NCBI GenBank assembly: GCA_015231375.1
Contig: JADGBT010000039.1
Coordinates: 1-32,452 of the forward strand
Origin: Magnetococcales bacterium
GTDB taxonomy: Bacteria; Pseudomonadota; Magnetococcia; Magnetococcales; Magnetaquicoccaceae
Direction of reading: 5' to 3'
DNA: 32,452 nt
Shown here: positions 1 through 7,299 of the stretch, piece after piece
Position numbering within the stretch: the stretch's first letter is position 1
Layout of the letters: every line of letters begins with the position of its first letter
The notes under the pieces: model-generated
Seen by the model: only the letters and a program-made list of their open reading frames with translations
Told to the model about the DNA's origin: nothing
The model's database searches: none
Program-made: the position numbers and the translations under genes

Positions 1-76
1 CTGGTTACCCACAAATCCACAGGCCCGATGGGATTTTTGTGAGAATCCTGTGGCCTGTGGATTTGTGGATAACCAG
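1..76. repeat. 24-bp imperfect inverted repeat with DnaA-box-like sequence
   Basis: Positions 1-24 and 53-76 are reverse complements with one mismatch (position 8 against 69), separated by 28 bases. On the minus-strand transcript the mismatch would be a G-U pair. The right arm contains a perfect match to the DnaA-box consensus (TTATCCACA, minus strand, 64-72), and the left arm has a one-base variant at 5-13. It could be a bidirectional terminator, part of the insertion element, or a host intergenic repeat. The window edge hides whether a T-run follows. Confidence 0.7.
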
Positions 77-187
77 GACCCAAGCCGGTGGGCATTGCCA
101 AGTATTCAGTGTCTATAAAAATAAAAGCAAACAAGGTTCAGAGCTTATTCGCTTCATAAAATTGTCTTGACGATAGGGTCCACTTCA
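1..187. mobile_element. Probable insertion-element end (IS3-like), partial
   Basis: The MuB-like reading frame stops exactly where a sequence beginning TGAAGTGGACCC (minus strand, 187 down to 176) starts. The TG/CA terminus and the following GTCAAGACAATTTTATGAAG stretch resemble terminal repeats of IS3-family elements; this family assignment comes from memory of such ends and was not searched. No transposase gene is visible before the window edge, so only the non-coding end would be present. An alternative is a deletion or another type of rearrangement that joined foreign DNA to muB. That the muB homology ends near here is better supported than the IS family. Confidence 0.4.
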
Positions 188-532
188 GGTGATGTCATTG
201 TTGAAAGGATCCCGAAAGAGTTTCAGGCGTTTTTTCGCTTCCGGATGAAGTCGTTGATGGCGCAAGTACACAGGGTTTTCCTCCTCGATGGCAGATGATT
301 GGACCTGTTTGGGGTTAATTCTGGTGAATGCGGCCTGAATGGCCAGGGGATCCGCTCCCCACGTCTGCAACTGGGCGCGAATGCGGGTTGCGCACTCCTC
401 CCGATCCCCGGCGGGCCATTTGTCGTGGTTGATCAATTGGGAAATGGCGGCCTCGGAAAGCTTGAGCGCGCGCGCCAGTTCCGCCTGGGTCTTTCCCAGG
501 GATTTGATGAGCGGTCTAAGGTTGGTCAACAT
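185..532 (-). pseudogene. MuB-like target-selection ATPase, N-terminal fragment only
   Basis: In Mu-type phages MuB is the AAA+ ATPase that binds target DNA and delivers it to the transposase. Its N-terminus is a helix-turn-helix domain. Here 115 residues remain. Residues 1-45 hold an XRE-like HTH (KTQAELARALKLSEAAISQL). The last residues, LFRDPFNNDI, match the segment that normally opens the ATPase domain in MuB-like proteins. No Walker A or B motif follows because the frame stops at once, where insertion-element-like sequence begins. The ATG at 532 overlaps the transposase stop by 7 bases, the expected A-then-B order. It could instead be a free-standing HTH regulator, but the ATPase-entry motif at the very end argues for truncation. 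Confidence 0.65.
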
Positions 533-2271
533 GCCGCACCTCCGACTGCCCGCAGGCGCGGCGTGTCTTGATCGGAGAATTCCCGTTGCAAGCCGTCCAG
601 TTCCGACTCGGATACACCGTTCGGGAAACATGAGGTGAGCCGTTCAAACTCGGCTTGCTCCAGATTTCTGCCCATCCGCTCTCGCAAGGCAATGGCTGCG
701 CTGACCGCATCCAGGGGCGCGGCCTCGCGGATCGGCACCACTACCGTTGAGTGGATCGGGTGCGTCTGAATCGGCGTGGAGAACGGCGTCACATTCAGAT
801 CGGCAAAGGCGTCGATCACTCCCGCATAGACTGGTGCATTCTGGCGACGCCGTTTTTCCGCCTCGGAGGGAGATTCCACCCCATACGCTGCCGCGTTGAG
901 TGCTTTTCTCGCTCGATCCGCCATCGTCTCTGGCATGGCCTTGTACTCCTCCCCGAGCATGGCCGCTCCGATGAAAAATCCCGCCTCGTTTTTGGGTATG
1001 GGCTGCACGGTAAGCCATCGTTCCGGCTCCTCTCCCGGTACCCGCACATCCACGGCTGGAGCGCGGTACGGATTGACCCGTACCAACAGCTTTTCCTTGA
1101 CCATGACGCCTGGAATGTACCGCACGTCATAATCGAAACGGCTCCACCCCTTGACCTTGAACGAAAGGGTCAGGTCATCGTCCACATGTCGCGCAATCGG
1201 GGTGCTGGTCCACAACTCTTTGAGCAACGCCATGGACGGAGCTGGCCGGAATTGTTCGGCGGTGATGGTGCCCCACACCATGAAGCGGCTTTGGCCGTGA
1301 CGACTGTGGACTGCGGCATTATTGAAATCCAAAGACCATTGCCGGGCCAGCAGATTGATGTGCCCCAGATTGGTCACCGGTTCATGGCGCAGGCGCCACT
1401 CGAATCCATGTTCCACGATCCGTTGCATCACCTCCACCACCCCTTTGGCTCTGGAATTTCCGGGGGTGTGGACCAATGTTTCCACTTCCAGGTTGCGCAG
1501 CAGGTTCAAGAATGCCTGGGACAGGTTTGCCGAACCGGGGTCCATCCCCAGCAACAACGGAACCCCACAGAACGGATCACCAGGACGGGCGATGATCGCG
1601 TTCATGAAGACCTCGGTGATATTCTCCTGGCTTTCCCCACCCAATCGATATTCCAGGTAAAATGCGCCGCTGTAATGGTCCACGACCACATAGCGATTGA
1701 GCCGTTTTTTTGCGATGGTTTGAAAGTTCTGTGGCTTATTCTTATAAAAAACATCCTCGTTCATCGCCTCCAGCGTCGAATCCCCCATGTAATAAAGTAC
1801 GGAGAGCGACGCATCCACGAACCAGACATGGTTCGGATGGCGGGATTGCTGGTGAACATGCGGGGTGGGAGCGGTGAGTTGTCGGGGATGCATGCCGTGC
1901 TGACGCAGTTGTCTGGCCACGGTGGTAACCGATACGGGTACCTCCAGTCCGTTGGCCCTGGCCACTGTGGCGGCTCCTTCAAGGGAGAGCAGTTGTTTGC
2001 CTGTTCCCCGACGCGAGACAAACGCCAATCCGGCAATGGTGCGCAGACTCTCCTCCGGGAGGGTGGTGCTTCCCTTGTCGGCGCGCGGTTTGCGATCCCG
2101 GCCTGGATCATAGCCAATCAGGTCGGCCAACCACCGAAAGACGGTCTGACGGGAGCAACCCAACCGTTGCGCCCCGGCATCGATGATTTTCCCTTTCTCT
2201 CTCCAGGCTGCGGCTGCATGATCCGAAGCCACACGAGACAAAATCTCCAGGCGGGCCATGTCGTTGCTCAT
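526..2271 (-). CDS. Mu-type DDE transposase (MuA-like)
   Basis: This protein catalyses strand cleavage and strand transfer at the phage ends, for integration and replicative transposition. With the start at 2271 it has 581 residues, against 663 for MuA of Mu. An N-terminal HTH lies at about residues 31-52 (GAQRLGCSRQTVFRWLAD). The rve/DDE core follows, with likely catalytic D153 (WFVDAS), D244 (LGMDPGS) and E280 (AKGVVEVMQ); the D-to-E spacing of 35 is typical. The C-terminal part matches a Mu-transposase C domain (beta-barrel region about 380-460). The ATG overlaps the stop of the preceding 78-aa gene (ATGA), so I rejected the longer upstream reading. The catalytic triad is intact, but its partner MuB is truncated downstream. 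Confidence 0.93.
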   Translation of the reverse strand: MSNDMARLEILSRVASDHAAAAWREKGKIIDAGAQRLGCSRQTVFRWLADLIGYDPGRDRKPRADKGSTTLPEESLRTIAGLAFVSRRGTGKQLLSLEGAATVARANGLEVPVSVTTVARQLRQHGMHPRQLTAPTPHVHQQSRHPNHVWFVDASLSVLYYMGDSTLEAMNEDVFYKNKPQNFQTIAKKRLNRYVVVDHYSGAFYLEYRLGGESQENITEVFMNAIIARPGDPFCGVPLLLGMDPGSANLSQAFLNLLRNLEVETLVHTPGNSRAKGVVEVMQRIVEHGFEWRLRHEPVTNLGHINLLARQWSLDFNNAAVHSRHGQSRFMVWGTITAEQFRPAPSMALLKELWTSTPIARHVDDDLTLSFKVKGWSRFDYDVRYIPGVMVKEKLLVRVNPYRAPAVDVRVPGEEPERWLTVQPIPKNEAGFFIGAAMLGEEYKAMPETMADRARKALNAAAYGVESPSEAEKRRRQNAPVYAGVIDAFADLNVTPFSTPIQTHPIHSTVVVPIREAAPLDAVSAAIALRERMGRNLEQAEFERLTSCFPNGVSESELDGLQREFSDQDTPRLRAVGGAAC

Positions 2272-2504
2272 GCGGCGTCTCTCCCGATTCGACTTTGGCA
2301 GTGACGCCGAAACGCCTCTCCAGCCTGAAGCGCCTCTTCCCTGGTGGCAAACAACCCATCCGCTCCGGTTCTGACCGATAACAGACCGATCTCCCCAAGG
2401 AAGGGCATCCATCCGCGCTTGGTGGCCATGAATCCTTGCGTGATGCGGGCGGTCACGACCGAATTGGCGAATTGCGCATGGTGCTGGCAATGATGATTGG
2501 GCAT
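2268..2504 (-). CDS. Small early-operon protein, 78 aa, unknown function
   Basis: I do not recognise this gene. It is well supported as coding by context: a CGGAG ribosome-binding site about 7 bases before the ATG, an 18-base gap from the upstream gene, and a 4-base ATGA overlap with the transposase start, which implies translational coupling. The protein begins with a His-rich segment (MPNHHCQHHAQ). Its centre has a short mixed alpha/beta pattern ending in a basic helix (REEALQAGEAFRRHC). There is no transmembrane segment. Position directly before the transposase suggests a transposition accessory role, but that is inference only. Confidence 0.65.
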   Translation of the reverse strand: MPNHHCQHHAQFANSVVTARITQGFMATKRGWMPFLGEIGLLSVRTGADGLFATREEALQAGEAFRRHCQSRIGRDAA

Positions 2505-2522
2505 GATTGGCTCCGGTTGACA

Positions 2523-3497
2523 TCAAGAGTTCTCTTCCGCTGTTGCTTCGGTCAGCCAGGGCGGATTGACCATGCTCTGAAAATCCACCTGAATATCATG
2601 GTGCAGGGCGATTTCGTGGATGTTCCGGAACACCCAATGCACCGTGTTTGCGACAGCGACCCGCCCGGATTCACTTTCGACAAGCTCTTCCATGTTGGCC
2701 AAGTCTTGCGCGAACTGCTGTATCCTGGCCAACAAAGCGCCGGTGCTGTTTTGCAATCTGCGGATCAACTCCATTTCAGTCCGTTGCCGTTCCTGCTCCT
2801 TGGCATCCTGGGTGATGGAGTTGCGTTTGGCGATCTCCGCTTCCAGGGTGTCAATTTTCTGCAAGCGCTTGCTCAACATTTCATCTTTGGCCCGGATGGC
2901 CGCGTCGCTTTCGTCCTTTTGTTTTTTCAACGTCTCTTTTTCGCGCTGGTGCCGGGCGGCCATCTCCTGGAGCAGTCCGATCACCTGGTCACGATCTTCC
3001 GCTTGCATGGCCGTCTTGATCACTTCCTGATCGGCTGCGGGTAGCGCCTTGAGTGCCGCATAGTCACGGGACTTGAAACCGATCACCTCGGCTCGTTCAT
3101 ATAACTCGGAACCGAGAAGGCTGAGGTTTTGAACCAGTTCCTGAATCCGGCGCGCGGAGCGTCCGAGGAACACCTCGCAAAATTCCTCCAAATCCGCGAC
3201 ATGTCGCGTTTTTCCATCACGGTCAATATAAGGAAGACCTTTGTATTTCTTGCTGTTTTTTACCTGTTCAAACGTCTGCGCAAGCGCGACATCCGCGACT
3301 TTGCGCTGAAATTCAAACGCCTCAATCCGCCCGATCTGCTTGATCACCTCATAGGAATTCATGATCATCGCTTCGGCCCCGGCCACCTCGTTGACAGCCT
3401 CGGCGAGTGCTGACAAATTCGGGGTCGGGATTTCCGGTATGACCTCCACAGATTGGGCAGGTGGACGGCCTCGACGCGCGACAGGAGCGGTACTCAT
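2523..3497 (-). CDS. Coiled-coil early protein with ParB-like central segment
   Basis: A 324-residue cytosolic protein. Residues 1-45 are proline-rich and probably flexible. Residues about 100-165 (LGRSARRIQELVQNLSLLGS, then DYAALKALPAADQEVIKTAM) have the spacing of the HTH region of ParB/KorB-like DNA-binding proteins; this resemblance is weak. Residues about 165-265 are a long charged coiled coil, followed by a globular C-terminus with several tryptophans. No Walker motif is present, so it does not replace MuB. The ATG overlaps the upstream regulator stop (ATGA), and GGAGA lies 8 bases before it. Similar proteins sit near the transposase in other Mu-like prophages as conserved unknowns. A DNA-binding accessory role in transposition or replication is likely but unproved. 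Confidence 0.75.
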   Translation of the reverse strand: MSTAPVARRGRPPAQSVEVIPEIPTPNLSALAEAVNEVAGAEAMIMNSYEVIKQIGRIEAFEFQRKVADVALAQTFEQVKNSKKYKGLPYIDRDGKTRHVADLEEFCEVFLGRSARRIQELVQNLSLLGSELYERAEVIGFKSRDYAALKALPAADQEVIKTAMQAEDRDQVIGLLQEMAARHQREKETLKKQKDESDAAIRAKDEMLSKRLQKIDTLEAEIAKRNSITQDAKEQERQRTEMELIRRLQNSTGALLARIQQFAQDLANMEELVESESGRVAVANTVHWVFRNIHEIALHHDIQVDFQSMVNPPWLTEATAEENS

Positions 3498-3808
3498 GCG
3501 TGAATCTCCGGAATCGGGGCGGTAATACGCGCCAGGGAGTGATCCAGTCGCTCCTTGGCATGACTGATATGGCTGAGAATGGTGACTGCCGTCCGGGCGA
3601 GCCGGTGTGAAGGCCGAACATGACCGCTCTCCGGCACGATCTCGACCAACTCGTTGCGCTTGAGTTCTTCGACATACCGGCTGACGATGCTTGGACTCAG
3701 GTGCAGACCCGTGGCGATCCGGTGTTGCGGGATGCCGTGGGTGAAATTCTGGACCAGAACGAAATTCAAAATTTTCAGCGCCTTATCGACACTTTGAATG
3801 GTGGCCAT
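3494..3808 (-). CDS. Winged-helix regulator (IclR/MarR-like DNA-binding domain)
   Basis: A 104-residue protein that is almost entirely one winged helix-turn-helix. SVDKALKILNFVL begins helix 1. HRIATGLHLSPSIVSRYVEE is the recognition HTH. LVEIVPESGHVRPSHRL forms the wing. This matches the N-terminal domain of IclR-type regulators without their effector-binding domain. The start at 3808 is chosen over 3850 because the domain begins there and GGAG lies about 10 bases upstream. It overlaps the next gene by 4 bases (ATGA), inside the early operon. A likely role is early gene regulation or DNA binding near the phage ends; the target is unknown. Confidence 0.75.
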   Translation of the reverse strand: MATIQSVDKALKILNFVLVQNFTHGIPQHRIATGLHLSPSIVSRYVEELKRNELVEIVPESGHVRPSHRLARTAVTILSHISHAKERLDHSLARITAPIPEIHA

Positions 3809-3883
3809 GTGTTGATTTCTCCGATATTTTCTTGGTTTGGTTGCGATCAAGGCGAGCTTGCCACCCGTTTGATCGGCAGGTCG

Positions 3884-4240
3884 TTACAGAGAGACTGGGG
3901 GATGGCTCCGCAGCCAGTAGACAGTCCTCAGAATGGTCGGGTTGGGCATCCTTTGGTACGTGGCGCTCACCATGACCCCTTTCTGGACCAACCAGAAAAG
4001 CAACTGTTGCAACACCATTCTGGGCATTTTGGGGTTCATGAGCGTCTCGATCTCGCCGATGGAAAGAGCCGGCTGTTCTTCAAGTATCGTGATGAACGTT
4101 TTCTTCTGGTCGTGCTTCGTTTTCACAACGCAAGAAGACCCAAACGGCCCACCGCGTGTGATCGCATAGCCCGCTTGCAACAAGGCTTTCTCGGCTGGTG
4201 AATGGGGTGCGAAATCACCCGGATTGATCTCTCGTTTCAT
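3884..4240 (-). CDS. Hypothetical early protein, 118 aa, possible winged helix
   Basis: I do not recognise a named family. A strong ribosome-binding site (AAGGAGG, 9 bases before the ATG) fixes the start at 4240, although the frame extends upstream. The sequence (EKALLQAGYAITRGG, then EEQPALSIGEIETLMNPKMP and LQQLLFWLVQKGVMV) has a helix-turn-helix-helix-strand pattern that would suit a small winged-helix domain. There is no signal peptide or membrane segment. It lies 75 bases upstream of the IclR-like gene in the same direction, so both probably belong to one early transcript. Confidence 0.65.
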   Translation of the reverse strand: MKREINPGDFAPHSPAEKALLQAGYAITRGGPFGSSCVVKTKHDQKKTFITILEEQPALSIGEIETLMNPKMPRMVLQQLLFWLVQKGVMVSATYQRMPNPTILRTVYWLRSHPPVSL

Positions 4241-4245
4241 ACTGT

Positions 4246-4428
4246 TCAACCTCCTTGTTGTATTGATTGGTATGGGTTGTGCAATAAAGCATGATCTGTC
4301 CACACTTCATTGACGGTCAAAACACCATGTCTTCCAAAACTTTTATCGAATCCAAAACTGTCATGTGCCTGGAGTTGAATTGCCGAGTGACGATGACTGT
4401 AAAAACAGAAAAATTGCCCGGTTTCCAT
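4246..4428 (-). CDS. Possible small protein, 60 aa
   Basis: A short reading frame (METGQFFCFYSHRHS... to ...YQSIQQGG) ends 5 bases before the next gene's start, and its last codons contain that gene's ribosome-binding site. Its own site is weak (AAGAGA). No family is recognised. Most support is the operon fit; it may be non-coding leader DNA instead. It shares the 4241-4460 interval with possible promoter sequence for the opposite-strand KTSC gene. Confidence 0.3.
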   Translation of the reverse strand: METGQFFCFYSHRHSAIQLQAHDSFGFDKSFGRHGVLTVNEVWTDHALLHNPYQSIQQGG

Positions 4429-4460
4429 GGTTTGTTTCTCTTTTGGCTGGGAGATGATGT

Positions 4461-4673
4461 ATGAATCGCGTTCGGGTCCATTCATCAAACATCCGATCTG
4501 TTGGCCATGAACCACTGAGCGGCGTCCTGGAGGTAGAATTTTGCAATGGCAGCATTTACCAATATTCCCATGTTCCAGAGGACGTATTCTTGCAACTCTT
4601 GAACGCATCATCCAAGGGAGGTTTTCTGGCTCAACGGATCAAGGATCACTACTCTTTTAGGAAAGTGCGTTAA
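4461..4673 (+). CDS. KTSC-domain protein, 70 aa
   Basis: The whole protein matches the KTSC domain pattern: VHSSNIRSVGHEP at residues 6-18, then GVLEVEFCNGSIYQYSHVPE, then a helix with NASSKGGFLAQRIKDHYSF. KTSC domains occur as small stand-alone phage or bacterial proteins and at the ends of some lysyl-tRNA synthetases; their function is not established. GGGAG lies about 8 bases before the ATG. A possible promoter is TTGAAT, 17 bases, TGTAAA upstream (about 4374-4402), which is weak. It is the only rightward gene inside the leftward early block, and its last 17 bases overlap the 3' end of rha-1. Confidence 0.8.
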   Translation: MNRVRVHSSNIRSVGHEPLSGVLEVEFCNGSIYQYSHVPEDVFLQLLNASSKGGFLAQRIKDHYSFRKVR

Positions 4674-5421
4674 AGCGCTCCAAGGCGACGGCCAATTCCG
4701 CGAGAGTACCAGCATGATCAATCCTCCAGGTCGATGACTGATCGGCGTAATCGCAAACCAAAAGACCTTGGAGGGCGCACAATTCATGGTGGGCCTTTTC
4801 CAAGGCGTTCCTGATCGCATGATCAGAGGGCGAGAAGTTTATCGATGTTTCCATGGCGTTGGATCTTGGGATGCGCCACCGCGCCTGTTCCTTCCAACCC
4901 TTGCGTCGCTCCAGGAGACCATAACGTTCCATGGCTTTGGCTTGACAACGAATGGAGGAAGGATTCTTGTAACCGGTCAACCGCAGGATCATTTCCATGG
5001 GATAGCCGATTTCCAGGGCATCCCGGATCATTTCCCACCGGGGATGATCCTTGAACAGGGTCTCTTCCATCCGCACGGCCCGTATCGTGCGCACGGCCCT
5101 CAACGACTGCTCCATGCGGTTGAAGGTTTCGAGGAACTTGATTTTCCACTCCATCGCCTCTCGCCCGGTGAAACCCATGGCCAGCAGGGAGAAACCGTCA
5201 CGGGTGATGATGTACATGGGGCGGGATTCATTTTTGCTGTCGGTGTAGGGGACCGGCTCAAAATTGAGCGGGTTAAACCCTGCCGGAACGGTCTGTAGAA
5301 TGCGTTTGATGTCCCGAAGAACGTTCTTGTGGATCTTGCCAAAATGCTTGGCTACTTCCAGCGACGTGGTGACGAGGCGGCCTTCGGTTATGGTGATGGA
5401 TGGGTATTGGATGTGGGTCAT
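4657..5421 (-). CDS. Rha family phage regulatory protein, copy 1
   Basis: Rha proteins are phage regulators; in P22 and phi-80-type phages they affect lytic growth in hosts lacking IHF. Residues 10-100 carry the pRha domain (LVTTSLEVAKHFGKIHKNVL, then PMYIITRDGFSLLAMGFTG, then FLETFNRMEQSL). A second region (about 118-185, MILRLTGYKNPSSIRCQAKA) looks like a DNA-binding HTH and is shared with copy 2. About 65 extra C-terminal residues (SINFSPSDHAIRNAL onward) are absent from copy 2. GGGGGAG precedes the ATG, and the upstream gp16-like gene ends 9 bases away. Length 254 residues. Confidence 0.88.
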   Translation of the reverse strand: MTHIQYPSITITEGRLVTTSLEVAKHFGKIHKNVLRDIKRILQTVPAGFNPLNFEPVPYTDSKNESRPMYIITRDGFSLLAMGFTGREAMEWKIKFLETFNRMEQSLRAVRTIRAVRMEETLFKDHPRWEMIRDALEIGYPMEMILRLTGYKNPSSIRCQAKAMERYGLLERRKGWKEQARWRIPRSNAMETSINFSPSDHAIRNALEKAHHELCALQGLLVCDYADQSSTWRIDHAGTLAELAVALERFNALS

Positions 5422-5950
5422 GGCCTCCCCCTATGCCGCCGAAGCGGGCTTCATGCCCAGCCGGACCGCGATTTCATGGGCGCGACCGTAATGGGCCTTC
5501 AGTCTGCCGTTCAAAACCCGATACACGTCCTGAAGGGGAAAATTGTTCTCCCGCGCCCATTGCGTCACGGTGATGCCTCGGCGGCGAAAGACACGCTCTT
5601 TGATGGTGTCGTTGGTTGGGGACATTGATACTCTCCTGATTTGTGTTTGGTGTTGTATCTGGTTCGTTCAAGTCGGATCCAAGCGCGGCACACGCCACCG
5701 CGCCCGTTCTTTCCAACCCTTGCGCCGCTCCAGGAGACCATAACGTTCCATGGCTCTGGCTTGACGACGAATGGAGGAAGGACTCTTGTAACCGGTCAAC
5801 CGCAGGATCGTTTCCATGGGATAGCCGATTTCCAGGGCATCCCGGATCGTTTCCCACCGGGGATGATCCGTGAACAGGGTCTCTTCCATCCGTATGGCCC
5901 GCATCGTGCGCGTGGCCCTCAAGGACTGCTCCATGCGGTTGAAGGTTTCG
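4875..5950. repeat. Near-identical segments of the two rha genes
   Basis: Positions about 4875-5130 and 5694-5950 (offset 819) share long identical runs with scattered single-base changes, clearly more alike than the flanking parts of the same genes. They encode the C-terminal HTH-like part of both Rha proteins. The gp16-like gene lies between the copies. This is either a recent partial duplication or gene conversion. Confidence 0.8.
5431..5625 (-). CDS. BcepMu gp16-like DNA-binding protein (Ner-like)
   Basis: A 64-residue phage-associated DNA-binding protein. The signature is RRRGITVTQWARENNFPLQD followed by VYRVLNGRLKAHYGRAHEIAVRLG, as in the BcepMu gp16 family, which is related in role to Mu Ner. 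Such proteins repress early or repressor promoters after induction. The start has AGGAGAG about 6 bases upstream. It lies between the two rha copies and ends in TAG, the only confident gene here that does. Confidence 0.85.
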   Translation of the reverse strand: MSPTNDTIKERVFRRRGITVTQWARENNFPLQDVYRVLNGRLKAHYGRAHEIAVRLGMKPASAA

Positions 5951-6252
5951 AGGAAACATTCCTTCCACTGGGCCGCCTCCTTGCCGGTGAAGCCCATGGC
6001 AAGGAAGGCGAAACCGTCGCGGGTGATATGGAACATGGGTTCCTGGCGCATGGAGTTCTTGGGGCCGGGAATTTCCTGGAACGTCGGCGCAAAATTGCGC
6101 CGACGAAACGACTCGGAACACTCCAAATTACGGACAGCGCGGAGAACGTCTCGATGGTTTTTACCGAATCGTTCGGCCACCTCCAGCGACGTGGTGATGA
6201 GGCGGCCACGTACCATAGTGATATCGGGTTTGGATGCAAGAGGTTGGTTCAT
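5668..6252 (-). CDS. Rha family phage regulatory protein, copy 2
   Basis: A second Rha protein of 194 residues with the same order as copy 1: pRha domain at about 12-108 (RLITTSLEVAERFGKNHRDV, then MFHITRDGFAFLAMGFTGKE), then the HTH-like segment MILRLTGY-type (here TILRLTGYKSPSSIRRQARA). DNA of the C-terminal part is nearly identical to copy 1, while the N-terminal part and tail differ. The start at 6252 rather than 6258 is favoured because AAGGAG is then 6 bases away. It lies 24 bases after the zinc-ribbon gene. Confidence 0.87.
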   Translation of the reverse strand: MNQPLASKPDITMVRGRLITTSLEVAERFGKNHRDVLRAVRNLECSESFRRRNFAPTFQEIPGPKNSMRQEPMFHITRDGFAFLAMGFTGKEAAQWKECFLETFNRMEQSLRATRTMRAIRMEETLFTDHPRWETIRDALEIGYPMETILRLTGYKSPSSIRRQARAMERYGLLERRKGWKERARWRVPRLDPT

Positions 6253-6276
6253 GCGCATCTCCTTGTTGCTCTATGC

Positions 6277-6627
6277 TCAGATCCAAGCCTGAGCCAGCCA
6301 CGAACCCCGAACCGGCCACGAATCCCGAACCGACCCCAAAGCAGCCGAAGACCACGGCACAGGGCAACCGTTCCAAGGGCAACATTGCGGAGCCTTCTCA
6401 GGGGTGAGCGCCTCAAAATGCGGCCCCATGTGATGACAAACCGGACACAATTCGATGAGAAGCGACTGACGACAGTTGGAACAGTAACGGTAATAATCAT
6501 GTCCCGATCCTGCATCCTGAACGTGGCCGCAGCGATGGCATTGAACGTGTAGGGTGGAACACTCACTGCATTGGAAATATCTGGGTTTGGAGTCAGGGAG
6601 AGAGGGGGATGCGTTGGGGGCGTTCAT
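6277..6627 (-). CDS. Small double zinc-ribbon protein
   Basis: A 116-residue protein with four CxxC knuckles: C20/C23, C30/C33, C49/C52 and C61/C64, plus C82, C83 and C88. This suggests two structural zinc sites, as in rubredoxin or DnaJ-like zinc ribbons. The last 30 residues are low complexity with repeats (SVRDSWPVRGSW). GGAGGA lies before the ATG at 6627. It is the first gene of the leftward early operon, opposite the repressor gene. Zinc-ribbon proteins in this place could bind nucleic acid or a host protein; the function is unknown. Confidence 0.65.
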   Translation of the reverse strand: MNAPNASPSLPDSKPRYFQCSECSTLHVQCHRCGHVQDAGSGHDYYRYCSNCRQSLLIELCPVCHHMGPHFEALTPEKAPQCCPWNGCPVPWSSAALGSVRDSWPVRGSWLAQAWI

Positions 6628-6699
6628 GGTTCCTCCGTGTGCTGGTTTGGGTTGGATTGGTTCATTCTTTGGTTTTTGTCATTTCGTGTTTGAATCAAT

Positions 6700-6723
6700 C
6701 ATTGCTCAATTTTTTGAGCAATG
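6700..6723. promoter_or_regulatory. Perfect inverted repeat, probable repressor operator
   Basis: CATTGCTCAA and TTGAGCAATG form a perfect 10-bp dyad with a TTTT spacer, in the 93-base gap between the divergent early operon and repressor gene. A further half-site TGAGCAAT occurs at 6746-6753. The right arm overlaps the first possible ATG (6721) of the repressor. Dyads of this size in this place are typical phage repressor operators. A rival reading is an RNA hairpin, but it has no terminator tail. Confidence 0.65.
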
Positions 6724-7197
6724 CAAGAGGAAATGTTAAAAAAAATGAGCAATCTCGAAATGCGACTCGAACAGGAGATCAACAAGCTTGGAGTAACCCA
6801 TGTCGCCAAGTTGCTTGGAGTTGCACGCAACACGATTTACAACTGGATTTCAAAAGGAAATATCCCTTTGAACATGTTGTTGTTGCTTCATGAGGCTGGC
6901 GTTGACGTCCTGTACATTATGACCGGCAACAGGTCAGAAGCGGCACCAGGGGAACGAAGCAGACCGGCACGCGGTCTGGAGGATTATCCGGAGGTGGGGG
7001 CCGAGGAGATTTTGAATGCGGTGGATCAGCTGGCAGATCTTATGGTGGCGACCGGGACCGTCATTCCTCCCAAGAAGTTGAGTGCCTCAGTGCGGATGGC
7101 AGCACAACTTTTGGCTGATGACGCCCGCAAGCGAAGTACGGGGGTGCCTGTTGCGGAACTTGGAAGGTTGCGCGAGTTGGTGATTCTGCTCGGGTAA
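6721..7197 (+). CDS. Phage repressor (immunity protein)
   Basis: A 158-residue protein with an N-terminal helix-turn-helix (residues 20-46, GVTHVAKLLGVARNTIYNW) followed by NIPLNMLLLLHEAGVDVLYI and MTGNRS, the arrangement seen in CI-like and Mu-like phage repressors. The C-terminal half (about 92-158) is helical and probably serves oligomerisation; no LexA-type Ser-Lys peptidase motif is visible. Divergent orientation to the early operon, with the operator-like dyad between, fits a lysogeny repressor. Start is uncertain: 6721 overlaps the dyad and has no ribosome-binding site, 6733 has AAGAGG only 2 bases away, and 6745 has it 14 away. Confidence 0.8.
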   Translation: MQEEMLKKMSNLEMRLEQEINKLGVTHVAKLLGVARNTIYNWISKGNIPLNMLLLLHEAGVDVLYIMTGNRSEAAPGERSRPARGLEDYPEVGAEEILNAVDQLADLMVATGTVIPPKKLSASVRMAAQLLADDARKRSTGVPVAELGRLRELVILLG

Positions 7198-7299
7198 CAG
7201 TATGGTTTGGCTAATAAAAACTGAATATAAAACCAGAAATTGACGTTGATTCCCCTACCGGCCAATTGGGTCGGCAATTGCGACAACGGGAGAGTCAAC

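Noticed and set aside
751-2304. A 517-codon open frame antisense to the transposase
   Set aside because: The opposite strand encodes a complete DDE transposase with all motifs; this frame has no recognisable domain and is a composition shadow.
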